Below, in pieces: positions 1 through 7,627 of a stretch of DNA of 64,000 nucleotides. A model generated the notes under the pieces. The model made no database searches. It was not told the origin of the DNA and worked only from the letters and a program-made list of their open reading frames with translations. Each line of letters opens with the position of its first letter. Positions within the stretch are counted from its first letter, which is position 1. The stretch comes from Rhodoferax sp. (lineage in GTDB: Bacteria > Pseudomonadota > Gammaproteobacteria > Burkholderiales > Burkholderiaceae_C), in contig VMTC01000063.1 in the NCBI GenBank assembly GCA_013791765.1, forward strand, positions 30,206 to 94,205. The letters are read 5' to 3'. Made by a program: the position numbers and the translations under genes.

Positions 1-1
1 C

Positions 2-301
2 GAGGTGCGTCAATGTATTTTGGTTCACGATGATTTAGATCTCCCGATTGGCTCCGTGCGTGCGCGCTTGCGCGGTGGCGACGGCGGGCATCGTGGTGTG
101 CGTTCGATTCTCCAGAGCTTTCAGGACGACAAATTTCGTCGGGTAAAGATTGGTGTTGGACAGCCCGAAGCGGGCCAATCCGTCATTGATTACGTGCTGA
201 CACCATTCCCGGCGACGCAGCATGCTGCCGTCGAGGCAGCCAACCGAACTGCAGTAGACCGGATTGTTGAGTTGATCCGCCAGGGTGTGACTGCGCCATG
301 A
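2..301 (+). CDS. Peptidyl-tRNA hydrolase-like protein, 5' partial
   Basis: Only the C-terminal ~99 residues are in the window; the frame is open to the left edge. HDDLDLPIG matches the Pth loop with the conserved Asp, followed by a GGDGGHRG stretch and a KIGVGQP segment, in the order found in Pth enzymes, which free peptidyl-tRNAs. The GTG at position 5 lies within the conserved fold, so the true start is upstream. Oddity: the invariant GGHNG motif reads GGHRG, so the Asn after the conserved His (N114 in E. coli Pth) is Arg. The gene adjoins polysaccharide genes rather than translation genes, so I infer a divergent paralogue rather than the housekeeping enzyme. The TGA stop overlaps an ATG at 298 that opens only a six-codon frame. 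Confidence 0.75.
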   Translation, partial: EVRQCILVHDDLDLPIGSVRARLRGGDGGHRGVRSILQSFQDDKFRRVKIGVGQPEAGQSVIDYVLTPFPATQHAAVEAANRTAVDRIVELIRQGVTAP

Positions 302-362
302 AGATTCTGCTGCTCTGAAGCGCGGTGCTTCTTTCAAAAAATACTCTCGAAAGGGACAACAC

Positions 363-2156
363 ATGACAATTCTCGCAGGCGTCTTCAGTCGAGGGTCTTT
401 GGCTCAAATTCCGGATTCAATTTGTGAGTCACTGAGAAAAAATATTTCGCGCGATCCCAATGATCGACCGATCGAATTTCGCGACACCCATGCATTTTTG
501 ATCAAGGTTGACATCGGCGCATTCGATCGCCCGGCGCACCGCGTTGCACCCACAGGTTCTATCGCCATTCTTGCAGGCGAGCCGCTCCTCACTTGCCACG
601 GCCCGACCGGCGTGGAACGCGATGCCCACCTGGCGTATCTGCAAAGCAAGTGGGATGAGGGCGACCTGCAAGCCCTGCGCAGCGCCAGTGGCACGTTTTG
701 TGCCGCTTACTACAACGCAGCGAAAGGCATTGGCTATCTCGTGGCAGATCGGTTGGGGCTGCGCACTCTCTATTATTGTGTGCTCGACGATTTTGTCTAT
801 TTCGCCACCGCCTTGCGGATTTTGGAGGCGATCCCCGAGGTCCCCAAGGTGCTTGATATTCTGGCTGTGGCAGAAGCAACTGGCTTTGGCTATCCTTTTG
901 GGGGTGGCACAGCCTACGCTGACATCAAGATGCTTATGCCTTGCGAGGTCTTGGCGCTTGAGCAAGGCGTTGTCACGGCAAGCCGGTACTTCAATTGGGA
1001 AGCTATTGAGCCAATACGTTGCACGCAAGAAGAGGCAATGAGCAAGACCTACGGGCTGTTCGTGTCTGCAGTGCGCCGACGACTGCGCAGTGACAAGACG
1101 ACATTTGCGTATCTCAGCGGCGGGCTGGATTCTCGTTGTGTGGTCGCAGCGCTTCGTTCAGAGGGTGCCAGGGCCTATACGTTCAATTTCTCATTGGCCA
1201 ACACTCAAGACCAGGCCTTTGCATTGGCTTACGCGGAGAAAAGCGGCACCATTCACCACGAGTTGCCCACGGAGCCGGGACCAAACTGGTCGGCGGTGAT
1301 GGCCGACACCTGGCGCTCGTGGCCTGGGCGACATCAACAGATGCCGGAGCATCCCAGTCTGGCCTGGACGGGCGAGGGCGGCAGCGTTGGACTTGGCCAC
1401 GTCTATATCAGCCCGGAGATAGTGGCTCATCTGCGATCGGGGGATATGGACGGCGCTATTGACATCTATCTGCGCCAACAGAGCAAGACAATTCTGACCA
1501 GGATTCTGGAGCCTGAGCTTGGGGCGCAACTTCATGGTCATTTGCACGCGCGCTTGCTTAAGGAGCTTCGGGAGATTCGCTGTGCGGATCCCGTGCGAGC
1601 GTTCTACATTTTCTTGAACCTGAACGGTCCGAGACGGCACCTGGTCAATCACTTTGACACAATTGACCAGCATCGACTTGAGTTTCAAGTGCCTTTTTAT
1701 GACAGTGAGCTGCTCGAGTACCTGACAGCGCTTCCTGCTGACCCTTGCCTGTACCACCAGTTCTACGTCAAGTGGCTGGCGCTGTTCGACCCTGCCGTTC
1801 GCGCGGTACCCTGGCAGACCTATCCGGGACATGTCCCCAGCCCGATTCCAATACCGCAGGACCTGCCTGACCAGTGGCGAGCGCCGGCGTCAGCCGATCA
1901 TCGAACGAGGCTGGAGCACGAGTTGATGACGCGCAGCGCGGCCATGTTGTCTTGCGAAAATTTTCCGAGCTGCGTGCTCAGAAAAGTTAATCTGCAGGCC
2001 ATGCGCTGGGCCTGCAAGCTTGGGCTCGGGAACTACAGCTACGCGCTTAAGGCTGCGCTGGCCTACTACCACTACTGGAATATCGCAGGCGGCAGATATC
2101 AGTTGCCACCCGCTGTTGCGTCAGGGCGTCAAGCTAAGCTTGGTCACTTGGACTGA
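363..2156 (+). CDS. Asparagine synthetase-family protein lacking the glutaminase Cys
   Basis: 597 residues. The C-terminal half carries the ATP-pyrophosphatase loop SGGLDS (from about residue 252), which adenylates a carboxylate for amide formation in the AsnB family. The N-terminal half resembles a class II glutamine amidotransferase domain but starts MTILAGVF: there is no Cys at position 2, so glutamine hydrolysis is unlikely. An AAGGGA ribosome site precedes the ATG. XrtA loci usually carry an AsnB-like amidotransferase, but that family has the catalytic Cys as I recall it. Cys-less members of about 600 residues include lasso-peptide cyclases and beta-lactam synthetases, so an amide-forming role with ammonia or an amine acceptor is possible. 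The 3' end overlaps the convergent TPR gene by 13 bp. Confidence 0.8.
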   Translation: MTILAGVFSRGSLAQIPDSICESLRKNISRDPNDRPIEFRDTHAFLIKVDIGAFDRPAHRVAPTGSIAILAGEPLLTCHGPTGVERDAHLAYLQSKWDEGDLQALRSASGTFCAAYYNAAKGIGYLVADRLGLRTLYYCVLDDFVYFATALRILEAIPEVPKVLDILAVAEATGFGYPFGGGTAYADIKMLMPCEVLALEQGVVTASRYFNWEAIEPIRCTQEEAMSKTYGLFVSAVRRRLRSDKTTFAYLSGGLDSRCVVAALRSEGARAYTFNFSLANTQDQAFALAYAEKSGTIHHELPTEPGPNWSAVMADTWRSWPGRHQQMPEHPSLAWTGEGGSVGLGHVYISPEIVAHLRSGDMDGAIDIYLRQQSKTILTRILEPELGAQLHGHLHARLLKELREIRCADPVRAFYIFLNLNGPRRHLVNHFDTIDQHRLEFQVPFYDSELLEYLTALPADPCLYHQFYVKWLALFDPAVRAVPWQTYPGHVPSPIPIPQDLPDQWRAPASADHRTRLEHELMTRSAAMLSCENFPSCVLRKVNLQAMRWACKLGLGNYSYALKAALAYYHYWNIAGGRYQLPPAVASGRQAKLGHLD

Positions 2157-2890
2157 CCAGTGGACTCCACAGCGGCCTGTGGCCCAGGCTCTTCCCACTT
2201 GCCGACACTTTTTAGCTGCTCGCGCAGATTGGGCATGCCCAACCCCAGGGCGTAGGCTTTGTGGGCGTGCACCAGGGCCTGGCCGTAGCTCTTCATGTCA
2301 AAGTAAATCAGGCCCAGATTGTTGTGCGTCATCGGGTTGTCTTTGGCCTGACTGGCGGCGATGCCGAGTTGCTGCTCGGCTTCATCGATGCGCTTTGACT
2401 TGGCAAGGTACCTGGCGTAGATCATGTGAACGATGTTGTCATCGGGTCGCCAGGTGACCGCACGCCGAAAATAGCAATCTACCGAAAATCGTGCGCCATC
2501 GGGTTTGTCGGTCTTCTCCTTGTCGCTCAGCGCCGCCATGGCCAGCAGGGCGCGATGGTGGTTGGGGAAAACGCCCAGGGTATAAGAGATGTCATTGCCG
2601 GGCGTAGTGCTGGTTTTTCCCCGAATCAGCATTTCGACATCGGGCGTGAAGTGTGCGTTTTCCACAATGCCCAGCAGCGCCCGGTGCGAGCGGTAGGTGT
2701 TCTCGGGTATGTACCGGTCGGGCCGGTAATCAAACGGCCCCCAGGATTGTTTCAATGACCCGCAGCCACCAGGGACGTCTTGTGCGTTTGCGCATGGATG
2801 GAAAAACGTCAAAAGGCCCAGAAGAATGGTACTCATTGCCTGCGTTGATGACGACAGACGATGATGGATAAACGATGCGCTGAATCTCAT
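2144..2890 (-). CDS. Exported TPR-repeat protein of the XrtA locus
   Basis: 248 residues from the ATG at 2890, preceded by AAAGGA; a TTG five codons upstream is possible but less likely. The N-terminus contains a hydrophobic stretch ending FFHPCANAQ, a plausible signal peptide. The C-terminal half has TPR-like helices (MTHNNLGLIYFDMKSYGQAL and preceding repeats). It is the last gene of the leftward operon that begins at the carrier protein. TPR proteins of such loci usually serve as assembly scaffolds for export machinery; that role is inferred. The exact family is not recognised. Confidence 0.65.
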   Translation of the reverse strand: MRFSASFIHHRLSSSTQAMSTILLGLLTFFHPCANAQDVPGGCGSLKQSWGPFDYRPDRYIPENTYRSHRALLGIVENAHFTPDVEMLIRGKTSTTPGNDISYTLGVFPNHHRALLAMAALSDKEKTDKPDGARFSVDCYFRRAVTWRPDDNIVHMIYARYLAKSKRIDEAEQQLGIAASQAKDNPMTHNNLGLIYFDMKSYGQALVHAHKAYALGLGMPNLREQLKSVGKWEEPGPQAAVESTGQSK

Positions 2891-3007
2891 GTTAGATCCT
2901 TTCAAGAAAAGAGGACGCGGATGTCCACGTCGTTAGGAATCGCTATAACGCCGTACTTCCTGGCAGAGCTTGAGGCGATGGCAAAGGCCTTGTTCATGAA
3001 CGCCCGG

Positions 3008-4228
3008 CTATCGACCTTTTTCTTTTAGTTGGTTTGCCAGCGCATGTGCATGCGCCACAGCGGTCTTGACCGCTCGGCCCAGAAATTCTCGGTTCATGCC
3101 CAACAGCCCCCGAAATGTTCTGGGGTTGTAGGCCACGATGCCCCAGCGCTCTCGGCGATGGCTCATCCAAGCTTTCTTGTACGGGTCATCGCCGATCAGG
3201 TAGTCGACTTCCGCGACCTGATCTCGCTCGATCACATGTTGCATCAGCATGGCCGTCAGCAGTGTTCCCGGTGCGTATTTCTTCTCGCTCTTGTCATAGG
3301 CCAACTTGTAAATGCTCGCTTTGCCGTTGGCAACAATCCAGAGTTGGGCGGCAATGGCCTCACCATTGAGCCAGGCCAGGCCGAGGCGCAGCCAGCCGCG
3401 CTCGGCACAAGCGCGTATCAGACCGGGCATGAAATCCGGGTAGGGTTCCGCCTGCTTCCAACTTGCGGCATAGACTCGCAGGTAGGCATTGATTGCGCGC
3501 TCCAGGTTTGAGCCTCCTGTGACAAGCTCCAGAGTTCCGCCGGCTGTGGTAAACGCCTTGCCGGTGCGTTTGATGGTGTTGCGAATCTTGCTCTCGCGGC
3601 TGCGAAAATAGGTGGACCAATCGCTGCTGACAGGCAAGTACCAGTTGCCAAAGCAGAAGAACTCAAAGGCGGGCAGGCCGGCAATCTTCAGTGCGCCAAG
3701 CAGGAGTTGGTAGCTTCTGGCCTGCGGATTCATCGGCGCCAGCTGCAGGGACGTCAGCGCTGACTGGCCATCATGCAAGGTCTTCAGCAGCACGGCCAGA
3801 TCATGGGTCGTCACTTGGGGTGCGAAAAACGGCGCATAAAGTGTGGTGTAGTAATTGCTGAGCGCCTTGATGCAATGTCCCCCTGGCTGACCTTGCGCCA
3901 GCACTGGAAGTAGCGCAATGGCTTGGTCATTTTTTCTCAGAAGGTAGATGGACAGTCCGTTGTGATCCGGGTAGACGGACTTGACCAGATTCTTGTACCA
4001 GCCCAGCCCTGATTCGACGTTTTCGTGCTCTGCGTGCGCAAATAATGGTGCTGCATCCGATGGGATTTCATCGAACTGGTGCAGCACCTCGACGCTGAGC
4101 GCGGGCTCTGCCAAACCATCGCCAGGCTGTGGATCGCGCGTCAGCGTCTGCGCGCGCTGTCTATCCCCCGGCGCCGCAGCTGCCAGGCCCCGCTCAACTG
4201 CTTGCCTGATGTTCGAGTTCAGCATCAT
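3008..4228 (-). CDS. GNAT/FemAB-like acyltransferase (CelD/BcsL type)
   Basis: 406 residues. The central and C-terminal part has the pattern of the GNAT_6 (CelD/BcsL, FemAB-like) acyltransferases: a basic SKIRNTIKR segment, then AAQLWIVANGKASIYKLAYD and a following YLIGDDPYKKAWM motif. Such enzymes transfer acyl or aminoacyl groups to sugars or peptides. The start ATG at 4228 overlaps the stop of the upstream aminotransferase gene as ATGA, so the two are translationally coupled. Together with the carrier protein, ligase and aminotransferase it may decorate the polysaccharide or a secreted product with an acyl group; the substrate is unknown. Confidence 0.75.
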   Translation of the reverse strand: MMLNSNIRQAVERGLAAAAPGDRQRAQTLTRDPQPGDGLAEPALSVEVLHQFDEIPSDAAPLFAHAEHENVESGLGWYKNLVKSVYPDHNGLSIYLLRKNDQAIALLPVLAQGQPGGHCIKALSNYYTTLYAPFFAPQVTTHDLAVLLKTLHDGQSALTSLQLAPMNPQARSYQLLLGALKIAGLPAFEFFCFGNWYLPVSSDWSTYFRSRESKIRNTIKRTGKAFTTAGGTLELVTGGSNLERAINAYLRVYAASWKQAEPYPDFMPGLIRACAERGWLRLGLAWLNGEAIAAQLWIVANGKASIYKLAYDKSEKKYAPGTLLTAMLMQHVIERDQVAEVDYLIGDDPYKKAWMSHRRERWGIVAYNPRTFRGLLGMNREFLGRAVKTAVAHAHALANQLKEKGR

Positions 4229-5433
4229 TTGTGATTTGGTGAAAAATCGAGCATGGCTCGCTTGAGCGCAGCGGTCATCCAGGTCATCTGGAGTGCAGAC
4301 AGTTCCTGATGGCAGGGCAAATGCAGGAGCTGTAGGCGGTAATTGGCGGCGGTGCGGCAGTCAGAGATCGCCATGTCATCCCAGCGCCCAACAGGAATGC
4401 CGAGTTGCTTCAGAATATAAAAATGGGGCTGTGGATGACTGATGCACAGCGGGAACACGTAGGGCACGCTGTCATTGTTCAGCTGCGGAAACAGTGATCG
4501 GCAATGGGGCAAGTGGGCGACCGCGCTGACCCATTGGCGGTAGTGCGCACGGCGCCGGCTGGCGATGCGTGCCAGATTGCTATGGCGTACTACCCAGCGC
4601 GACCAGGCCAGTCCGGGATTGGGCTCGTCGACGGCGTTGTAGGCAGGCGATGTGCGCTGGTCCAGGGTCAACAGGTCGCTGCCGACGCGGGCGAGCTTGC
4701 TGCTAAGCGCTTTGAGGTCGGCATTGAGCGCCCCAACATCGGGGCTTGCAGTGTGCTGGCAGGCGCAGATCAAAGAATGGGCAAAGCTCTTGATTTCCTG
4801 TGCGCTATCGGGTTCGCGCTGCTGCGCCCAGGCAGCTGGTGCATCCTGGTTGGTCCAGAGCACGCCACCGTCTGCGCAGGGAAAGAACTTGGACGGGCTG
4901 GAGACAGAGAAACGCCCGCGCGTGCCCACCTTGCCCCTTTCAGTGTCCCCCGTCGCACCTGGCCAGAGCGAGTGCGAGCAGTCTTCAATCAAGGTGATGC
5001 CGTGCTCGTCGCAAAAGCGCGCGATCGGCTCAAGCTCTTGGGCGAAGCCGAAGTAATGCGGCAGCAGCAGCGCCTTGACGGGTTGTTGGCAAGCGCTCAG
5101 ACTGGTCGTTAAGGCTTGCAGGTCTGGCGCGAGGTCAGCGTGCAATGGATAGAGCGTGATCTGCGCGCCCAGGCTGATCGCAGGGTCCAGCATGGTGCGG
5201 CAGTGGTACGTCGGTGCCATCAGTGCGCCGTCGGGACCCACGCCGCACAGACGGTAGGCTTCCCGCAGGGCATAGCGTGCTCGACTGAAGAAGCGAAGTT
5301 TTGCGCCAGCAGTGGCGGTTTTTTGCGCGCTGGCTGGTCCATACCCGAGCGTGTGCCGACTAAAGATCGGGAGCATGGGGACACGGGCCTTGGGGAAATC
5401 GCAGCCGCTGGGGTCAAAGCGCTGGTAGAGCAT
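4225..5433 (-). CDS. DegT/DnrJ/EryC1 family PLP aminotransferase
   Basis: The fold of DegT-type sugar or polyol aminotransferases is visible: a GITLIEDCSHSLWPG motif (PLP-ring Asp) and SPSKFFPCADGG, whose Lys is the predicted Schiff-base residue. These enzymes move an amino group to a keto-sugar or similar carbonyl. I prefer the ATG at 5433 (MLYQRF), one base after the stop of hydrolase 1; an ATG at 5454 would add seven residues and overlap that gene. About 402 residues, normal for the family. It sits between exosortase-associated hydrolase 1 and the GNAT-type acyltransferase, so the aminated product may be what the latter acylates (inference). Confidence 0.85.
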   Translation of the reverse strand: MLYQRFDPSGCDFPKARVPMLPIFSRHTLGYGPASAQKTATAGAKLRFFSRARYALREAYRLCGVGPDGALMAPTYHCRTMLDPAISLGAQITLYPLHADLAPDLQALTTSLSACQQPVKALLLPHYFGFAQELEPIARFCDEHGITLIEDCSHSLWPGATGDTERGKVGTRGRFSVSSPSKFFPCADGGVLWTNQDAPAAWAQQREPDSAQEIKSFAHSLICACQHTASPDVGALNADLKALSSKLARVGSDLLTLDQRTSPAYNAVDEPNPGLAWSRWVVRHSNLARIASRRRAHYRQWVSAVAHLPHCRSLFPQLNNDSVPYVFPLCISHPQPHFYILKQLGIPVGRWDDMAISDCRTAANYRLQLLHLPCHQELSALQMTWMTAALKRAMLDFSPNHK

Positions 5434-5434
5434 G

Positions 5435-6319
5435 TCAGGCCACCACCGCGTCATGGCTGCGTTGGCCTCGTGCCGATTGCTGTGTCAACCAGTCCAGCGT
5501 GAGTTGCTCAACCCGCTGGCGTGATACCGCGCTGGAGCAGGTGTGATCGACCTCGGACAAGCTATGGCGCTGCAAATGGGGGTGGGCCCAAGTGTCTTTC
5601 CAGGCGGCATCCGTGTTGACGTATTCCAAAAATTCCTTGGCCACGTAGTCATCGCCGCTTAACAGCAGCAAAATCTGGCCCTCAAAGCGCTGCCAGGCCT
5701 GCGCCATGCTGTGTTGAAAGCTTTGCTTTTCAGCGCGCAGCCAGCCTGAACCCGAGGTGGACAACCGGATGTTGTCGGTCAGATCACTCAGCGCGCCCAG
5801 CGCCATCTTGCCACTGAGTAATTTCTGCCAGAAGCTCTTTTGCATCAGGCGCTGCGTGTAGTAGTGCTTGATCTGGGTGCGCGCCAGACTGGCCTCGGAG
5901 CGTACCCAGGGGTTGAGCAGACACAAACCGGTCACGCGCGGGTCCTGCTTTTCAAAACAATAGAGCAACGCCGCCGAGGCGCCGTCGCACAGGCCCCATA
6001 AGACCACTTGCCGGACCGACGCCACACGTTGCTGCAGAGCGTCAATAGCCGCCGCAATGTCTGCGCTGACCGACTCAAACTGCCTGGGTTGACCTTCGCT
6101 GTCGCCCATGCCGCGGTAATCAAAACGCAGCACGGCAAAGCCGGCATTAGCCAAGGCGCGTGCCAACAACACAAACTGCCGATGGCTGCCAACGCGGTAT
6201 TGGGGGCCACCCACCACCACCACCACGCCAATTTGGGCCGGGGTGTCGGGCTGACTGAGTATGCCCACCAGGCGCTCGCCCTCGGAGGCGAATGAGGCGG
6301 TCTCTTCGGTGTAACTCAT
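5435..6319 (-). CDS. Exosortase A system-associated hydrolase 1 (alpha/beta)
   Basis: 294 residues from the ATG at 6319, which overlaps the stop of hydrolase 2 (ATGA). It is an alpha/beta hydrolase with FDYRGMGDSEG and a nucleophile elbow GLCDGAS, in which the nucleophile is Cys rather than Ser, and a late SEVDHTCSS His motif. This matches the family usually named exosortase A system-associated hydrolase 1, a marker of XrtA loci with unknown substrate. An upstream GTG/ATG extension to 6349 would lie inside hydrolase 2 and is rejected. Cytoplasmic, no signal peptide seen. Confidence 0.88.
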   Translation of the reverse strand: MSYTEETASFASEGERLVGILSQPDTPAQIGVVVVVGGPQYRVGSHRQFVLLARALANAGFAVLRFDYRGMGDSEGQPRQFESVSADIAAAIDALQQRVASVRQVVLWGLCDGASAALLYCFEKQDPRVTGLCLLNPWVRSEASLARTQIKHYYTQRLMQKSFWQKLLSGKMALGALSDLTDNIRLSTSGSGWLRAEKQSFQHSMAQAWQRFEGQILLLLSGDDYVAKEFLEYVNTDAAWKDTWAHPHLQRHSLSEVDHTCSSAVSRQRVEQLTLDWLTQQSARGQRSHDAVVA

Positions 6320-7239
6320 GCGGCCAATACCTCTGCGCCAGCAGCGCAATGAAAAGTCGAGCTGACGCCCTGCGTGCTGCCAAACGCGACGGCGGCGGTA
6401 GTCGCTGTAATCAGCGCCGGCACATCCTCGATCTCTGCGCTTTGCCAGAAGGCGGGACCGTTGATGAGCCGGCTGCGTACCTCAAAGCCGCGCTGCTGCC
6501 ATTGGGTCAGGGCTTCATTGGAGGCCGGGCTCAAAACGGCGTTTGTTCGGGTGGACATCTCAAACCATTCCAGGCGTCCCGGCTTCGTGGCTGGTCCGGG
6601 TAACAACACCGACTGTTCCAGGCCGCGGGCCAGCTCGGGCGCCAATTGGTAGCCGGCGACCTCCACTGGGGAGCCCTCATTCAACTGTTGGCGCAGACCC
6701 GCCATCACGTTCTTGGCCTGGTTGCTTTGCAAGTCAGCGGCCGCCTTCAGGCGCAGGAACTGTTGCAGCAGGGGCCGCCCAGCCGGCGGGGGCTGCCAGA
6801 ACAGAAGGTGGCAGGGCTCGCTCATTTGACTGGCCGCCTCGACCGCCAGCAGGCAGCCGGCGCGCAAGCCCCACAGCCACAGTGGTGGGTTGCGGCCTTG
6901 TGGCCCGGGCGCGTGGTGGCGCTGGTGCAACCATCGACTGCCCCGCACCACGTCGTTGACCCAGCTTTGCCAGGTGGCGTCGCCGAAGTCACCCGAGCTG
7001 TCGCCACAGCCCAGCAGGTCGATTTGGAGCACCGCGCAGCCCGCCTGCGCCAGCGCGCGCGCCTGCAGTGCGGCCATGCGGCGTGCCTTGTTCATCTCCT
7101 CAGAAAATGGATGAATATAGAGCACCAGGGCGCGCGCAGTGGGGCCCTGAGCCGCATAGAAGACGCAAAACCGTTGGTCAGCCGCGTTGGCCGCCGTCGC
7201 CCCAGCGGGCAGGAAGAAGCACTCGGCAGAAGCAGGCAT
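6316..7239 (-). CDS. Exosortase A system-associated hydrolase 2 (alpha/beta)
   Basis: About 307 residues from the ATG at 7239 (MPASAECFFL), placed 7 bp past the carrier-protein stop; an upstream ATG at 7275 would overlap that gene by 29 bp. Conserved blocks LVLYIHPFSEEMNKARRMAA and LQIDLLGCGDSSGDFGD are typical of exosortase A system-associated hydrolase 2. The expected nucleophile elbow reads LWGLRAGCLL: the usual GxSxG is GLRAG, so classical Ser/Cys nucleophile chemistry is doubtful, and I believe this degeneracy is family-wide. It is coupled to hydrolase 1 by an ATGA overlap. Substrate unknown. Confidence 0.85.
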   Translation of the reverse strand: MPASAECFFLPAGATAANAADQRFCVFYAAQGPTARALVLYIHPFSEEMNKARRMAALQARALAQAGCAVLQIDLLGCGDSSGDFGDATWQSWVNDVVRGSRWLHQRHHAPGPQGRNPPLWLWGLRAGCLLAVEAASQMSEPCHLLFWQPPPAGRPLLQQFLRLKAAADLQSNQAKNVMAGLRQQLNEGSPVEVAGYQLAPELARGLEQSVLLPGPATKPGRLEWFEMSTRTNAVLSPASNEALTQWQQRGFEVRSRLINGPAFWQSAEIEDVPALITATTAAVAFGSTQGVSSTFHCAAGAEVLAA

Positions 7240-7246
7240 AGGGAAC

Positions 7247-7501
7247 TCAGGCAACGGCGAGTTTGCGGCTGACAAAGTCGCTCAGCGACCCGAGCGTGGC
7301 AAAGGTGGCGCCGTCGATGTCATCGTCGTCCACGACCAATCCAAACTGGTCTTCCAGCGTGGTGATCAGTGCCACGACCGCCATCGAATCGAGTTCAGGG
7401 ATGGCACCGAGCAGCGGTGTATCACGCGTGAAACTGGCGCTGCGCCCGTTCAAACATAGAGATTCGTCAATAACACGACGGACAGCTTGTGTGATATTCA
7501 A
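7247..7501 (-). CDS. Acyl carrier protein of the XrtA locus
   Basis: 84 residues if translation starts at the TTG at 7501. That start is chosen because an AAGGGAG ribosome site ends six bases before it and because it gives a normal carrier-protein length; longer in-frame starts (to 7606) run through the divergent promoter region. PELDSMAV contains the phosphopantetheine-attachment Ser (DS motif). It is the first gene of the leftward operon and sits back-to-back with the AMP-forming ligase gene, which would be a natural partner for loading it. Exosortase-A loci carry such a dedicated carrier protein, whose cargo is not established. Confidence 0.88.
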   Translation of the reverse strand: MNITQAVRRVIDESLCLNGRSASFTRDTPLLGAIPELDSMAVVALITTLEDQFGLVVDDDDIDGATFATLGSLSDFVSRKLAVA

Positions 7502-7627
7502 TTCAAACTCCCTTGGAACTGCGAGCTGACTGATGACAAAAATGATTGCAGGAGTCAAGGGCCCAAGGGTGCCGCGCCAGAAAGTTCTGGGCTTGCGTTT
7601 TCTCAACCATCACGATTGTTTGTCACC
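7502..7627. promoter_or_regulatory. Divergent intergenic region between carrier protein and ligase operons
   Basis: These 126 bases separate two divergent XrtA-locus operons and must contain both promoters. I could not pick convincing -35/-10 pairs. No GG-N10-GC sigma-54 signature was found here on quick inspection, unlike at 18462. Confidence 0.4.
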
